From assembly GCF_900142375.1 (NCBI RefSeq), contig NZ_FRAR01000020.1, forward strand, positions 54,067 through 118,066: a DNA stretch of 64,000 bases. The letters run 5' to 3'. Each line of letters starts with the position of its first letter. Within the stretch, counting starts at the first letter, position 1. The notes under the pieces were generated by a model. The model made no database searches. It was given only the letters and a program-made list of their open reading frames with translations, and had not been told where the DNA came from. The DNA is from Desulforamulus aeronauticus DSM 10349 (lineage in GTDB: Bacteria; Bacillota; Desulfotomaculia; Desulfotomaculales; Desulfotomaculaceae). Below, in pieces: positions 9,454-18,055 of this stretch. The position numbers and the translations under genes were made by a program.

Positions 9454-10291
9454 GGGCGCACCTCCAAAAGATATATTTTTAATATAATACCCTTGAAACA
9501 TATTGCCTTACTATAGTTTGGCTAAAGTTTTTCGTAGCTAACGTCGAATTTTTGATCGTCAGACCAGGATTTTAGAGCAACTCATCATCTCTTTGACGGT
9601 AGCATATCAGTCCAAAGGGTAACAAAAGTGCAATAAAATAAAAATGTAAACATGCCGCTTTGCGGCACCACTGATAAATGAAAATCTGTTTAATTTTCAG
9701 GGCAGGACTATGGGCATGTTCTAGTAAACATGGGTCCATAATATTATGTTATCCGAGCAGCAGATTATAAATAAGCCGTTATGTGCAATAATCCTATAAA
9801 TTTGTTCATTCACTACCTTTTTTGAAGGCCAAATGGAGAAAAAGGAAACCAGGATTTCTGTAGAATAATCGAGGAATAGTTTACCGTTTTATGGGTGATT
9901 TTGGTAAAGTCTTTCATAACACTTAAGGAAGACTTAACAAAATCTTACATTTTGCTGCAATTCTTGTAAACATTTTAGGTATATACTATAAAAGGTCAAA
10001 GCCTATAGTAACACATAAGAAATTTTGCATGGTTTTGAGGCTTTAAAAAATATCTTCTAGTCAGTAAAGTGGAACCACAGCGATAAACCCAATAATGAGG
10101 GGTGGGCAATACTACAAAGGAGGTTGTTATTAGTCCAAACGATTTTATTTTCAAAGAATTCAGTCTATGATCAATTGTGAAAGAATGAACAGGAAAATTA
10201 AGGTAATTGGCTATTGGTCCGTTCTAGGCGATCGTTAGATTTGGCGAACAAGATTTTAGGGTTTTCGTGTTTAGTAAGGAGTGATATTAAA
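9454..10291. other. 838-bp intergenic region between divergent genes
   Basis: No convincing gene is visible. It contains a perfect 6-bp hairpin TGCCGC/GCGGCA at 9652-9666 and AT-rich sequence. A possible promoter lies at 9964-9992, and AAAGGAGG at 10116 has no well-spaced start codon. The length would allow a long 5' leader for the chemoreceptor at 10292. Confidence 0.4.
9964..9992 (+). promoter_or_regulatory. Possible sigma-A promoter for the second chemoreceptor
   Basis: TTGTAA at 9964-9969 and TATAAA at 9987-9992 are separated by 17 bp. It would give a leader of about 290 nt. The call rests on sequence match alone. Confidence 0.35.
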
Positions 10292-12130
10292 ATGATTAAA
10301 TTTAATAGTCTTAAATTTAAATTAACCTTATTTGTGTTAACGATGCTGATGATTAGTATTTTTAGTGTAGCAGCCGTATCTATAACCTCTTTTGAAAAAG
10401 GGGTAAAAGAAGATAAAATTCAAAATTCTGCCCTTGCCAATAGCTTAATTGATGAAAATATAAGTACATTTTTGAATAATGCCAAGGCAAGCGTATCTAT
10501 TTTAGGGTCTTCAGAACAAGTGCAAGCCCTAGACTTTCCGGCAATGATGCGTATTTTTGAACAAACCAGAAAGGAAAATGGATTCCTTTATACATATATG
10601 GGTACCATCGATGGAAAGATGATTGACCCTGCGGAAGACGTAGACAACAACTATGATCCACGGACAAGGGATTGGTACAAAGACGCAATTGAAAAGGGTG
10701 AAATGGTTGTGTCTGATGTTTATCCCGATATTGTGACCAAAGAATCTTGCATCACAATATCAATGCCCGTAAAAGATAAGAATGGCCAAATTCTTGGTGT
10801 TTTAGGGGTTGACCTAACCCTCAACAAATTAGGGGAATTTACTAAAAAACATAAATTTGGCAATACTGGGTATTTTTATGTGGTATCTAATGGCAAGATC
10901 ATTGTTCACCCGGACAGTAAAAAACTAAGCATGGATTTATCTAAAAGGCCCTATGTGATAGATGCAATGGCCGGAAAACAAGGACTTACTGAGTATGTGA
11001 ATAGCGATGGTAATAATATGGCGATCTATTATTCCAAGATGAAATCTACAGGATGGGTCATTATTACCCAACAAACGGTTTCAGAGGCTTACGGCCAGGT
11101 TTATTCAACAATTAATAAGGTTATCCTTATTTCTATCATTATTGGAATACTGATTTCATTGTTGACAATGTGGCTAATTAAAAAACAGATAAAACAAATT
11201 GATTTCTTAGAGAAGGGTGCTAAATTAATAGCCGATGGTGATATGCGAAATAGCATAGCGAAGCTCAGTAATGATGAAATGGGAAGTTTGACCGAGGCTA
11301 TTAACGTAATGATCTCTAATCTAAAACAAATGATCGAGAAAATTAGGGATTCTGCTAATACCTTAAACGGAACTAGCAAATCCTTGGATAACTATAGTTT
11401 AAATATCCAAAAATCTGTTCATAAACGGACAGAAGAGATTACTCAAATAGCAGCAACGGTAGAGCAAATCTCAGCATCCTCGCAAGAAGTGACGGCTTCT
11501 TCAATAGAAATGACTAATTACACAAAGGGTGGCAAGGAAAAGATCCAAGAGGCTGTTTATGCCATGAATAATATCACTCAATCAACTAACGAAATATCGG
11601 AAGCAGTAAATAATATTAACCAAAAGGGACAGGAAATTGGAAGAATTATTGACATCATCACTAAAATAGCAGACCAAACAAACTTACTAGCACTAAACGC
11701 AGCCATCGAAGCTGCCAGGGCTGGAGAGCATGGGCGTGGCTTTGCTGTGGTGGCCGAGGAGGTTAGAAAGCTATCCGATGAAACCACCTTAGCCTCACAG
11801 AATATAACTCAATTAGTACATGATATCCAACAAAGTACAAATTCTGCAATTGGGTTAGTGAAAGAAAATACATCTAAGGTGGAGATAGGCGATTTATCAA
11901 TCAGTGAAACAGGGGTGCTGTTGGATCATATTTTTAATGTTATTGTTTCCCTAAATGAACAATTCCAACAAACTAACGAGGCAACCCAGGCAATGGCTGG
12001 AAGTGTTCAACATGTAGCTTCAATGTCGCAAGAACAATTAGCTGTAATTGAGGATATGCAGGCTATGGTCAATAAGCTCTCTTTAATGGCGGAAGACTTA
12101 AAGGTCTCTGTTCAAGTATTTAAATTATAA
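10292..12130 (+). CDS. Methyl-accepting chemotaxis protein with Cache sensor
   Basis: In this 612-residue protein TM1 lies at about 12-32, followed by a large extracellular dCache-type domain (about 35-275). Typical motifs include '[16 protein letters not shown]' and 'GVLGVDLTL'. TM2 lies at about 277-300, then HAMP, then the signalling coiled coil with tip '[20 protein letters not shown]'. Cache domains of this kind often bind amino acids or carboxylates. The ligand here is unknown. The frame extends 26 codons upstream, but TAAGGAGTG before ATG 10292 fixes the start. It is monocistronic. Confidence 0.93.
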   Translation: MIKFNSLKFKLTLFVLTMLMISIFSVAAVSITSFEKGVKEDKIQNSALANSLIDENISTFLNNAKASVSILGSSEQVQALDFPAMMRIFEQTRKENGFLYTYMGTIDGKMIDPAEDVDNNYDPRTRDWYKDAIEKGEMVVSDVYPDIVTKESCITISMPVKDKNGQILGVLGVDLTLNKLGEFTKKHKFGNTGYFYVVSNGKIIVHPDSKKLSMDLSKRPYVIDAMAGKQGLTEYVNSDGNNMAIYYSKMKSTGWVIITQQTVSEAYGQVYSTINKVILISIIIGILISLLTMWLIKKQIKQIDFLEKGAKLIADGDMRNSIAKLSNDEMGSLTEAINVMISNLKQMIEKIRDSANTLNGTSKSLDNYSLNIQKSVHKRTEEITQIAATVEQISASSQEVTASSIEMTNYTKGGKEKIQEAVYAMNNITQSTNEISEAVNNINQKGQEIGRIIDIITKIADQTNLLALNAAIEAARAGEHGRGFAVVAEEVRKLSDETTLASQNITQLVHDIQQSTNSAIGLVKENTSKVEIGDLSISETGVLLDHIFNVIVSLNEQFQQTNEATQAMAGSVQHVASMSQEQLAVIEDMQAMVNKLSLMAEDLKVSVQVFKL

Positions 12131-12263
12131 TAAGTAAATTTCCTAAAGATTTGACAAAAGTAAATCGCGGTAAACTTCATTCCATTTTAAAATGGGGTGA
12201 TAACTGTATGATAACTGCATCCTAAGGAAGGAACGTACTAAGTTACCCAAAGAACGCAACGAG

Positions 12264-12338
12264 TTGGACCTGTTAATAAATTGCAGAATATTAGCCAAAT
12301 TGGCCAATGCTCCGCAATTTGTCAACAGGTCCAATTTT
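12264..12338 (+). terminator. Large terminator hairpin after the second chemoreceptor
   Basis: TTGGACCTGTT(AATA)AATTGC from 12264 pairs with GCAATTTGTCAACAGGTCCAA ending near 12334, with small internal loops, and TTTTT follows. A second inner palindrome sits in the loop. The T tract lies on the plus strand only, so it serves the chemoreceptor. Confidence 0.6.
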
Positions 12339-12382
12339 TGTATTGCAAATTGGCATTTGCGTGTAGATATTCAGCCCTAATC

Positions 12383-12619
12383 TTAATGTAAATCCACTAA
12401 GTTTTTAAGCCACAAAAAATATTGTCCGAGTGTTTTGGGGTCGCCCTTTTTCACAAAAAGAATAGTAACCAGTTGTTCCTCCGACGGATTGAGAATAGGC
12501 TGCTCTCTGATTATTTGATTAATATCTGAACGTAATCCTCGGCGTACTATTTTTTTTGTTTCCGAACAATCTATTTGTGATAAAACAATGCTAATATATT
12601 CTTCTACATTTCTGCACAT
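12383..12619 (-). CDS. Small hypothetical protein (78 residues)
   Basis: I do not recognise this protein. It is hydrophilic and probably all-helical ('NVEEYISIVLSQIDCSETKK', 'ILNPSEEQLVTILFVKKGDP'). It has no signal peptide or membrane segment. ATG 12619 is preceded by GGGGTG at 5-nt spacing, which is why I prefer it to GTG 12625. It stands alone between two plus-strand genes. It could be a spurious frame, though its amino acid composition looks coding. Confidence 0.5.
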   Translation of the reverse strand: MCRNVEEYISIVLSQIDCSETKKIVRRGLRSDINQIIREQPILNPSEEQLVTILFVKKGDPKTLGQYFLWLKNLVDLH

Positions 12620-12625
12620 AACCAC

Positions 12626-12951
12626 ACCCCAAACTTAGTTATTGGCTTAACACCTCATTTGTGTTCAGTTTTTCCGCAGTAATGTTTTGGTTAGTTAAAA
12701 ATGGATTTGGCTACATTAAATACACCTACTCTGTTAAGAAAACCGCCGGTCACTTTTCATAATATAACCTCCCTCTTGCGCTGCCAGTGTGGGCATGGCA
12801 AACTCATCCTTGATCTACGTTACACTACAAAGCATGGCGAGTAGTAGGTTGTTATTTTTAGATTTAAAATAGCTTTAGCAATAAATTGTAAAAATTTCGT
12901 TGTGGTGTAAGTAATATCATATTACAATATTATCAATCAATATCTTTTTAG
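12626..12951. other. Intergenic region upstream of the HxlR operator
   Basis: AT-rich stretch with no gene that I can support. A short minus-strand frame ending in 'MKSDRRFS' has a good ribosome site but only 8 codons. Confidence 0.3.
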
Positions 12952-12994
12952 CAAATAGATACTTTTTTGTGCTATAGTACCCAAATAGATACTT
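12952..12994 (+). promoter_or_regulatory. Direct repeats CAAATAGATACTT, probable HxlR operator
   Basis: The 13-bp sequence CAAATAGATACTT occurs at 12952-12964 and again at 12982-12994, a 30-bp period, immediately upstream of the HxlR-type gene. Duplicated sites on one helical face are typical of an autoregulated winged-helix dimer. The assignment to this regulator is inference. Confidence 0.5.
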
Positions 12995-13013
12995 GAAGCA
13001 TTGGGGTGAAAAA

Positions 13014-13421
13014 ATGATTATTGATAAAGAGAAAAAGCATGAGAAATGCCACATGAACGAAAAATGTTTAAAGTATGATATATGTCCCATGATCTTGGTG
13101 CAAAAGATAATTTCCGGCAAATGGAAAATATTGATCCTGTGGTATTTAAGTTACAACACACTTAGATTTAATGAAATCAAAAAAAGATTACCCTATGCAA
13201 CTCAGAAAATGCTTACGCAGCAATTAAGAAGTTTAGAGAAGGATAAACTTATATTCAGGAGGGTTTATCCTGTTGTTCCCCCCAAAGTAGACTACGGGCT
13301 CACAGAAATTGGAAAAAGAATCATTCCCATTTTAGAAATGATGCATGGTTTTGGAGCCGAGTATTTAGAACAAGGATATGGTGCGTCTGTGTTCCAAGAC
13401 TTTGTTACCGATGAAGAGTAA
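13014..13421 (+). CDS. HxlR family winged-helix transcriptional regulator
   Basis: This 135-residue protein has the classic HxlR core: 'ISGKWKILILWYL', 'LRFNEIKKRLPYATQKMLTQ', 'LRSLEKDKLI', 'VPPKVDYGLTEIGKRI'. Several Cys residues near the N terminus ('KCHMNEKCLKYDICP') could sense redox or electrophile stress, as in related HxlR proteins. ATG 13014 has GGGGTG 5 nt upstream. It is followed by a strong terminator, so its regulated gene is not an operon partner. The two direct repeats upstream suggest self-control. Confidence 0.88.
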   Translation: MIIDKEKKHEKCHMNEKCLKYDICPMILVQKIISGKWKILILWYLSYNTLRFNEIKKRLPYATQKMLTQQLRSLEKDKLIFRRVYPVVPPKVDYGLTEIGKRIIPILEMMHGFGAEYLEQGYGASVFQDFVTDEE

Positions 13422-13530
13422 ATGCTTGAAGGATTTTGAAAGGTCTAAGCCAGTTGAAGAAACATGGTTGAAAATAGCATCACGCATAGGGTTTTAGAAA
13501 TAGCCTTTTTAATAATGTTCAATACAAGAA

Positions 13531-13576
13531 ATATAAAGGAAGGTAGCTCATCTTTGGCAGCTACCTTCCTTTATAT
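13531..13576 (+). terminator. Perfect 18-bp hairpin after the HxlR gene
   Basis: Arms at 13531-13548 and 13559-13576 are exact complements (ATATAAAGGAAGGTAGCT and its reverse complement). The T tract is weak, but the stem makes a clear transcript end, in either direction. Confidence 0.6.
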
Positions 13577-13719
13577 GTAAAACAAAACATAATGCTTGCC
13601 CCGCGGTAATATGCCAAAAGTGAACTAATTTCAACATTATCTTGCATTGTGCTGCCATTCAGCTTAAAATTGTAAGCGTGCCTATTTAGGTAAAATACAA
13701 AGGGATTAGGGGGATGATA

Positions 13720-15192
13720 ATGTCACAAAAAACACCTATCATTGATGCCTTAGAGAAATACTCGAATGATAGGACCATAAGGTTTCATATGCCTGGCCAT
13801 AAGGGAAGTAAAACTGCAAATAGTAAAGCGATGTCCTTGTTAGGTAGTCAAGCCTTTGCGGCAGATGTAACGAATGTACCGGGTATGGATGATTTACACC
13901 AACCGCACGGTGTTATCAGAGAGTCGCAGGATTTGGCCGCAGCAACCTTTGGTGCTGACAAAACATACTTCTTAATCAATGGTAGTTCATGTGGTCTTCA
14001 GGCCTTGGTAATGGCAACTTGTAATCCTGGTGAGAAAATTTTAGTTCCCAGGAATATTCATCGTTCTATTTTAAGCGGTATTATTTTAAGCGGTGCCATT
14101 CCTGTATTTTTTTTACCGGAATATGATTATGAGTATGGCATTCCTTTAGGAATCTCCCCGGAGAGCATTGAAAACTGCCTCAAAGTGCACCAGGATGCGC
14201 GGGCTGTTTTAGTGGTTTACCCTACCTATCAGGGCGTAGCTTCAGATATAGAAGCCATTGCCCGGATCGTTCATAAGTATAATATTCCCTTGTTAGTGGA
14301 TGAGGCCCACGGGCCACACTTTGGTTTTCACGAAGCCTTACCAAAGACTGCTTTAGAAGCAGGTGCCGATGCTTCGGTACATGGAACTCATAAAATGCTG
14401 ACATCTTTTACCCAGGCTTCTATGCTTCATGTTAAAGGGAAGCGTATTAACAGGCAAAGATTAGAAGCCACCCTAAAAATTCTGCAAAGCACCAGCACAT
14501 CCTATCTGTTGTTGGCTTCACTGGATGGGGCCAGAGCCCAGATGGACTGTCAAGGGAGAGAGTTCGTTCAGCAGGCCATAGATACGGCGATGCTTCTAAG
14601 AGGGGAAATTAAAAAGTTATCGAATTACCAAGTTCTTGGTGAGGAACTTCTTGGAAAACCGGGAGTATTTGCCATCGATCCCACGAAGATCAACATTGGT
14701 TTAAATAAACTTATGATTAGTGGTCTTTGGGCGGAACAGTGGCTAAGAAAAACGTATCATATTCAAGTCGAAATGGCAGATATTTTTAACTTGCTCCTTC
14801 TTGTTACCTCTGGAAATACAGCTAGTGAGGCCAGCTATCTGTTGCAAGCACTAGGGAAGTTGTCTGATTATGTTGAGTCAAACAACGAGCTAACGAAAGC
14901 CTATTCAGACATACGAGGGATTAATCCCTTTCCCTATATCCCAGAGCTTGCCATGTCACCTCGGGAGGCCTTTTTAGGGTCCGCTACGCCTCTTTCACTG
15001 GATGAGGCCGAGGGAGCTATAGGTGCTGAGGTAATAACCTGCTATCCGCCGGGTATCCCCGTAATTTGTCCGGGTGAACGGTTTACCTCCGAGATTATTC
15101 GCTATCTCAAAGCCATGAAAGAATTAGGGATTCATTTTCAAGGGTGTTACGATACCGAATTGGAGACGGTTTTAATCATAAAGGATTACTAG
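13720..15192 (+). CDS. Orn/Lys/Arg decarboxylase-family PLP enzyme
   Basis: About 490 residues of fold-type I PLP enzyme. The N-terminal 'RFHMPGHKG' is the family signature. 'DEAHGPHFGFH' binds the cofactor, and Lys225 in 'HGTHKMLTSFTQ' is the Schiff-base lysine. A C-terminal OKR_DC_1_C domain follows ('PFPYIPELAMSPREAF', 'CYPPGIPVICPGE'). It decarboxylates a basic amino acid to a diamine or agmatine. The exact substrate cannot be read from sequence. Two ATGs lie in frame at 13714 and 13720. AGGGGG at 13708-13713 favours the second. Confidence 0.88.
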   Translation: MSQKTPIIDALEKYSNDRTIRFHMPGHKGSKTANSKAMSLLGSQAFAADVTNVPGMDDLHQPHGVIRESQDLAAATFGADKTYFLINGSSCGLQALVMATCNPGEKILVPRNIHRSILSGIILSGAIPVFFLPEYDYEYGIPLGISPESIENCLKVHQDARAVLVVYPTYQGVASDIEAIARIVHKYNIPLLVDEAHGPHFGFHEALPKTALEAGADASVHGTHKMLTSFTQASMLHVKGKRINRQRLEATLKILQSTSTSYLLLASLDGARAQMDCQGREFVQQAIDTAMLLRGEIKKLSNYQVLGEELLGKPGVFAIDPTKINIGLNKLMISGLWAEQWLRKTYHIQVEMADIFNLLLLVTSGNTASEASYLLQALGKLSDYVESNNELTKAYSDIRGINPFPYIPELAMSPREAFLGSATPLSLDEAEGAIGAEVITCYPPGIPVICPGERFTSEIIRYLKAMKELGIHFQGCYDTELETVLIIKDY

Positions 15193-15271
15193 CAAAATAA
15201 ATTGTATTCATATTTTTAGCCCCTGCTGCATATAGTGATATGGTAGTCACTTAGTGAAGGGGTGAAGAAAA

Positions 15272-15382
15272 ATGAATAAGGATTTGATCAATGAAATACT
15301 GGACAGTATTGGCCTGGAAAGTATTCGGGAAAATGACAGTCGCATGGAAACCTATTCCCTAGCAAAGGGTAATAAGGAATAA
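15272..15382 (+). CDS. Small acidic protein, 36 residues
   Basis: ATG 15272 is preceded by GAAGGGGTGA at good spacing and the frame ends TAA at 15380-15382, just before a terminator. The product (starting MNKDLINEILDSIGLES) is acidic and probably helical, without a membrane segment. It lies 79 bp after the PLP decarboxylase gene and could be co-transcribed with it. I recognise no family. Support is the ribosome site, the clean end at a terminator and the amphipathic composition. Confidence 0.55.
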   Translation: MNKDLINEILDSIGLESIRENDSRMETYSLAKGNKE

Positions 15383-15424
15383 AAAACCGAGGTTGGCACT
15401 TTAGCCCGCCTCGGTTTTGTTTTT
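15383..15424. terminator. Bidirectional terminator
   Basis: AAAACCGAGG (15383-15392) pairs with CCTCGGTTTT (15409-15418). T runs flank it on both strands, so it serves the small plus-strand gene and the converging Cys-rich gene. Confidence 0.8.
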
Positions 15425-15430
15425 AATAAT

Positions 15431-15925
15431 TTATTTGCTTGCAGAAGAAAATGCTTTGGGAGAAAACTTAGGTGGTCTGGCACTGACCAGGCAGCAGGAA
15501 TTTCCCTTTGCCGCATCTTGAATGGTCTGAGCTGTAGACTTAAGGGTGGTACAGAGATGGGGAGAGATTTCAATGTTTAATTTGGCATGATGCATGGTAT
15601 AACGAGTGTTGGCAGGACAGTTTTTGCATTTCTCCTGCTGATTTTTCATAAAATCCATTTGCCGTGAGGTAGGTCTAATGTAACCACGGTCACAATGCTC
15701 AAAGAAATCCTTGATACCTAGAGGATCATCCTCTACGGGACAATTATAGACAATCTCCACAGACTGAGGCTCCGTAGTAATGTGAGAGGTAACAAGTTCA
15801 CAAACGGTCATACCAAGGGTACCCTTTGCCTTAAGAGGGCAGGAACAATTATCACAGGAGTTGTTCTCTTTGTCACAAGACTTCCTAATATCAACTACTT
15901 CTCGAAAAGTGCTTACTTGTATCAT
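15431..15925 (-). CDS. Cysteine-rich hypothetical protein
   Basis: This 164-residue protein has about a dozen Cys, clustered in 'CDKENNSCDNCSCPL' near the N terminus, 'CKNCPANTRY' in the middle and 'GNSCC' near the C terminus. The spacing suggests bound Zn or an Fe-S cluster. There is no signal peptide. GGAGG lies 7 nt before the ATG. I cannot assign a family. It is a single gene, with a Spo0A-box-like octamer about 95 bp upstream. Confidence 0.65.
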   Translation of the reverse strand: MIQVSTFREVVDIRKSCDKENNSCDNCSCPLKAKGTLGMTVCELVTSHITTEPQSVEIVYNCPVEDDPLGIKDFFEHCDRGYIRPTSRQMDFMKNQQEKCKNCPANTRYTMHHAKLNIEISPHLCTTLKSTAQTIQDAAKGNSCCLVSARPPKFSPKAFSSASK

Positions 15926-16016
15926 ATTTGACCTCCGTCATCTAAGGATCATTTCTATAGAATGCTTCAATAATGACAAAATATAGATGGCATTAGATAA
16001 GGTTTTGATTGACAAC

Positions 16017-16024
16017 TTTCGACA
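16017..16024 (-). promoter_or_regulatory. Possible Spo0A box
   Basis: On the minus strand this reads TGTCGAAA, the core of the known Spo0A-binding box TTGTCGAA. It sits about 95 bp upstream of the Cys-rich gene start. An octamer match alone is weak evidence. Confidence 0.25.
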
Positions 16025-16034
16025 CCCAGAAGAG

Positions 16035-16063
16035 AAATCCTTTTTTCTAGAAGGATTTTTTTT
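16035..16063 (+). terminator. Terminator-like hairpin
   Basis: AAATCCTT (16035-16042) pairs with AAGGATTT (16051-16058) and runs into eight T. No gene precedes it on the plus strand, so it may end a short untranslated RNA or antisense transcript. Confidence 0.45.
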
Positions 16064-16332
16064 GAAGTTTTTTAAATAGTTACAAAAAACATATCTATAT
16101 AATTGAGAATTTTTAGACATTACATACAAAACTGAAAACTTCATGTGGTTCTTCTAATATTAGTAACTTTAAATTATTTTATATAATGTAGTATAATTAG
16201 TTTATCAAGGATTTAGAATCAAATAAAATGGACGTGTTTTTCATATGTCAAAAAGATTGCCCTGCTTTCCGGAATAACAAGAAACTCAGGTAACGCTTGA
16301 AAATGTATAATTTTGCTACTATAATTTTTATA

Positions 16333-16366
16333 AAAAGTCCTTCGGTATTGACCGAAAGACTTTTTT
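16333..16366 (+). terminator. Terminator-like hairpin in the xanthine dehydrogenase leader
   Basis: AAAAGTC-C-TTCGGT pairs with ACCGAA-A-GACTTTT across a 4-nt loop and is followed by more T. Its place 48 bp before the FeS-subunit start suggests attenuation of the operon. An upstream competing structure was not identified. Confidence 0.5.
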
Positions 16367-16413
16367 ACACTTTTAGAGAGAATATTTCAAATACAACTGC
16401 AAAGGGGAAGAAC

Positions 16414-16890
16414 ATGGCTGTCTATACATTCACCCTAAATGGGAAACAAACCAGTGTCGAGGTCCCGAGCGACACCACACTTCTGGAAACCTTGCGAGAA
16501 GCGCTAGGCTTGACAGGTACCAAGGAGGGTTGTGGCAAGGGCGAGTGTGGTGCTTGTACGGTTATCGTTAATGGGAAAGCGGCTAACGCCTGTCTTATAA
16601 TGACCAGTCAGCTAGCGGGAGCGGATATTCGTACCATCGAAGGATTGGGCTCTGATGGTGTCTTAGATAGTTTACAAACAGCTTTTGTGGAAACTGGAGC
16701 GGTGCAATGTGGTTATTGTACACCCGGCATGCTGATGTCTGCTCGAGCCTTGCTATTGAAAAAAAGTAGCCCTTCTACGGAGGAGATCAGAGAAAGTATT
16801 GCGGGAAATCTCTGTAGATGTACCGGCTATGCTAAGATCGTAGAGGCCATCCGTAAGGCAGCGGTATCCGCCAGAGAACGAGGTGTTTAA
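16414..16890 (+). CDS. xdhC: Xanthine dehydrogenase family, [2Fe-2S] subunit
   Basis: This 158-residue protein has two domains. The plant-ferredoxin part carries 'GCGKGECGACTV' and a further Cys in 'NACLIM'. The helical part carries 'CGYCTPGMLMSA' and 'NLCRCTGY', the eight ligands of the two [2Fe-2S] clusters. It passes electrons from the molybdenum site to FAD. The open frame begins at 16297, but AAAGGGGAAG before ATG 16414 and family length fix the start. It overlaps the translation signal of the FAD subunit gene. The molybdenum subunit lies about 3 kb downstream. Confidence 0.93.
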   Translation: MAVYTFTLNGKQTSVEVPSDTTLLETLREALGLTGTKEGCGKGECGACTVIVNGKAANACLIMTSQLAGADIRTIEGLGSDGVLDSLQTAFVETGAVQCGYCTPGMLMSARALLLKKSSPSTEEIRESIAGNLCRCTGYAKIVEAIRKAAVSARERGV

Positions 16891-16891
16891 C

Positions 16892-17743
16892 ATGGATGTG
16901 ATTACCCCACAAAATTTACAAGAAGCCCTAGAGGAACTAGCAAAAGATCCCTGCGCCGGTGTGCTAGCCGGCGGTACTGATCTACTGGTTAAATGGAAAA
17001 GTAACACCATCAACCCACCCAGGGTCTTTACTATTCTTGGCCTACAGGAATTGAACTTTATTCGGGAAGAGGAGGGGCGTCTATGCATCGGCCCCTTGGT
17101 CACCCACCAAGACCTGGCTGAATCAGCCGTTGTGCAGCGGCACGCACCGCTTCTCGCTAAAGCCTGTGCCCAGGTCGGTTCACTACAGATTCGTAACCGA
17201 GGAACCATTGGGGGTAATTTAGTGACGGCTTCGCCGGCTGGGGATACCATTCCAGCCTTGGTGGTTTTAAATGCTTCCGTAGTGTTGCAAAGTGCCCAAG
17301 GCGAGCGGCAAGTGCCCCTACGGGAGTTTATAACAGGTCCCGGTAAAACAGTTCTTCAACCGGGGGAATTACTAACGGCTGTTTCATTCCCCTGCATGGA
17401 AGCGACCGAAGTGGGTTTTTATCGCAAGCTGGGACAAAGACAGGCGATGGCGATTTCCATCGTTAATCTGGCCCTTAAGGCAACGCTGGAGAATGCTGTC
17501 ATAAAAGATATTTCCATTGCCTGTGGCTCGGTAGGGCCCACTGTGGTGGAGCTTAAAAGAACTGCCAATCGCTTAAAGGGTCACAGCCTAGATACCTCGG
17601 AACTCCGAAATATAGTGGTCAATGCCGGGGATGAAACAAATCCCATATCCGATATCAGAGCCTCTGAGGAGTATCGCCGGCAGATGGTGGGTGAGCTGCT
17701 TTATGAAGGCCTGCAAAGTTTACGTAGGCAATCGGCAGGATAA
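16892..17743 (+). CDS. xdhB: Xanthine dehydrogenase family, FAD-binding subunit
   Basis: This protein of about 283 residues has the CO-dehydrogenase-flavoprotein fold. FAD motifs are 'LAGGTDLLV' near the N terminus and 'IRNRGTIGGNL' around residue 100, followed by 'SPAGDTIPAL'. The C-terminal part has 'ISIVNLALKA'. It receives electrons from the [2Fe-2S] clusters and reduces NAD or another acceptor. ATG 16892 lies directly after the stop of the upstream gene, with GAGGTG inside that gene's end, which suggests translational coupling. Confidence 0.92.
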   Translation: MDVITPQNLQEALEELAKDPCAGVLAGGTDLLVKWKSNTINPPRVFTILGLQELNFIREEEGRLCIGPLVTHQDLAESAVVQRHAPLLAKACAQVGSLQIRNRGTIGGNLVTASPAGDTIPALVVLNASVVLQSAQGERQVPLREFITGPGKTVLQPGELLTAVSFPCMEATEVGFYRKLGQRQAMAISIVNLALKATLENAVIKDISIACGSVGPTVVELKRTANRLKGHSLDTSELRNIVVNAGDETNPISDIRASEEYRRQMVGELLYEGLQSLRRQSAG

Positions 17744-17890
17744 ACTTTCAATATGCCTCAGAGAAAACCAAGACAAATTCGGCTAAAATCGAGGATTTAC
17801 GCATTTATTTGCTAAATTCTAGTATATTTTTCGTCAACGAGTTGACAAATGTTGGCTACCTTGCTAGTATGAAATTACAATTGCACACAT

Positions 17891-17955
17891 TCCGTATATG
17901 CTTGGGAATTGGCCCAAGTGTTTCTACCAGGCAACCGTAATTGCCGGACTACGGA
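17891..17955 (+). ncRNA. Purine riboswitch aptamer, guanine/hypoxanthine type
   Basis: P1 is TCCGTA (17891-17896) with TACGGA (17950-17955). P2 is GCTTGGG/CCCAAGT. The J2/3 segment TTTCTACC (17921-17928) is the invariant core. P3 is GGCAA/TTGCC with loop CCGTAA. J3/1 reads GACTA, with C at 17949 in the position that pairs with guanine (U in adenine aptamers). Guanine binding normally favours termination. It stands directly before a ykkC-type element and the terminator upstream of adenine deaminase. Confidence 0.88.
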
Positions 17956-17960
17956 GGGAA

Positions 17961-18055
17961 AGTGTACCTAGGGTTCCACAACTGTAGAGTTGGTTCGGTC
18001 CAAGCGGTACAGGCGCGGTTTGCGCTACACCTATAGGGATAAAAGCCCAGGCGGT
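17961..18055 (+). ncRNA. ykkC-family riboswitch aptamer, PRPP type favoured
   Basis: Conserved ykkC segments are present in order: CTAGGGTTCC (17968-17977), CGGTCCAAG (17996-18004), CTACACC (18025-18031) and GGGATAAAAGCCCAGG (18036-18051). The GGTCCAAG form and the 3' GGCGGTAGGTTTC resemble the subtype-2 RNAs that bind PRPP or ppGpp rather than guanidine. Tandem placement after a guanine aptamer and linkage to purine genes favour PRPP. The specificity is inference. Confidence 0.78.

Larger units (their letters stand above)
15926..16413. other. Intergenic leader region before the xanthine dehydrogenase genes
   Basis: It holds a possible 0A-like octamer (16017), a plus-strand terminator-like hairpin (16035), AT-rich promoter-like sequence around 16170-16200 and a second terminator-like hairpin at 16333, 48 bp before the FeS subunit gene. 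I do not recognise an aptamer in it. Confidence 0.4.

Noticed and set aside
10116..10182. Short frame behind AAAGGAGG
   Set aside because: The only start (TTG) directly abuts the ribosome site, and the frame ends after 18 codons without any recognisable feature.
9990..10291. Possible cyclic-di-GMP riboswitch before the Cache chemoreceptor
   Set aside because: The conserved aptamer segments of the GEMM motif are not present in order.
12742..12826. Short minus-strand frame ending MKSDRRFS
   Set aside because: It has a good ribosome site but 8 codons only, and the longer version has no start signal.
17961..18055. Guanidine-I riboswitch reading of the ykkC element
   Set aside because: Tandem position after a guanine aptamer, purine genes downstream and the GGTCCAAG/GGTAGGTTTC variants fit the PRPP/ppGpp subtypes better.
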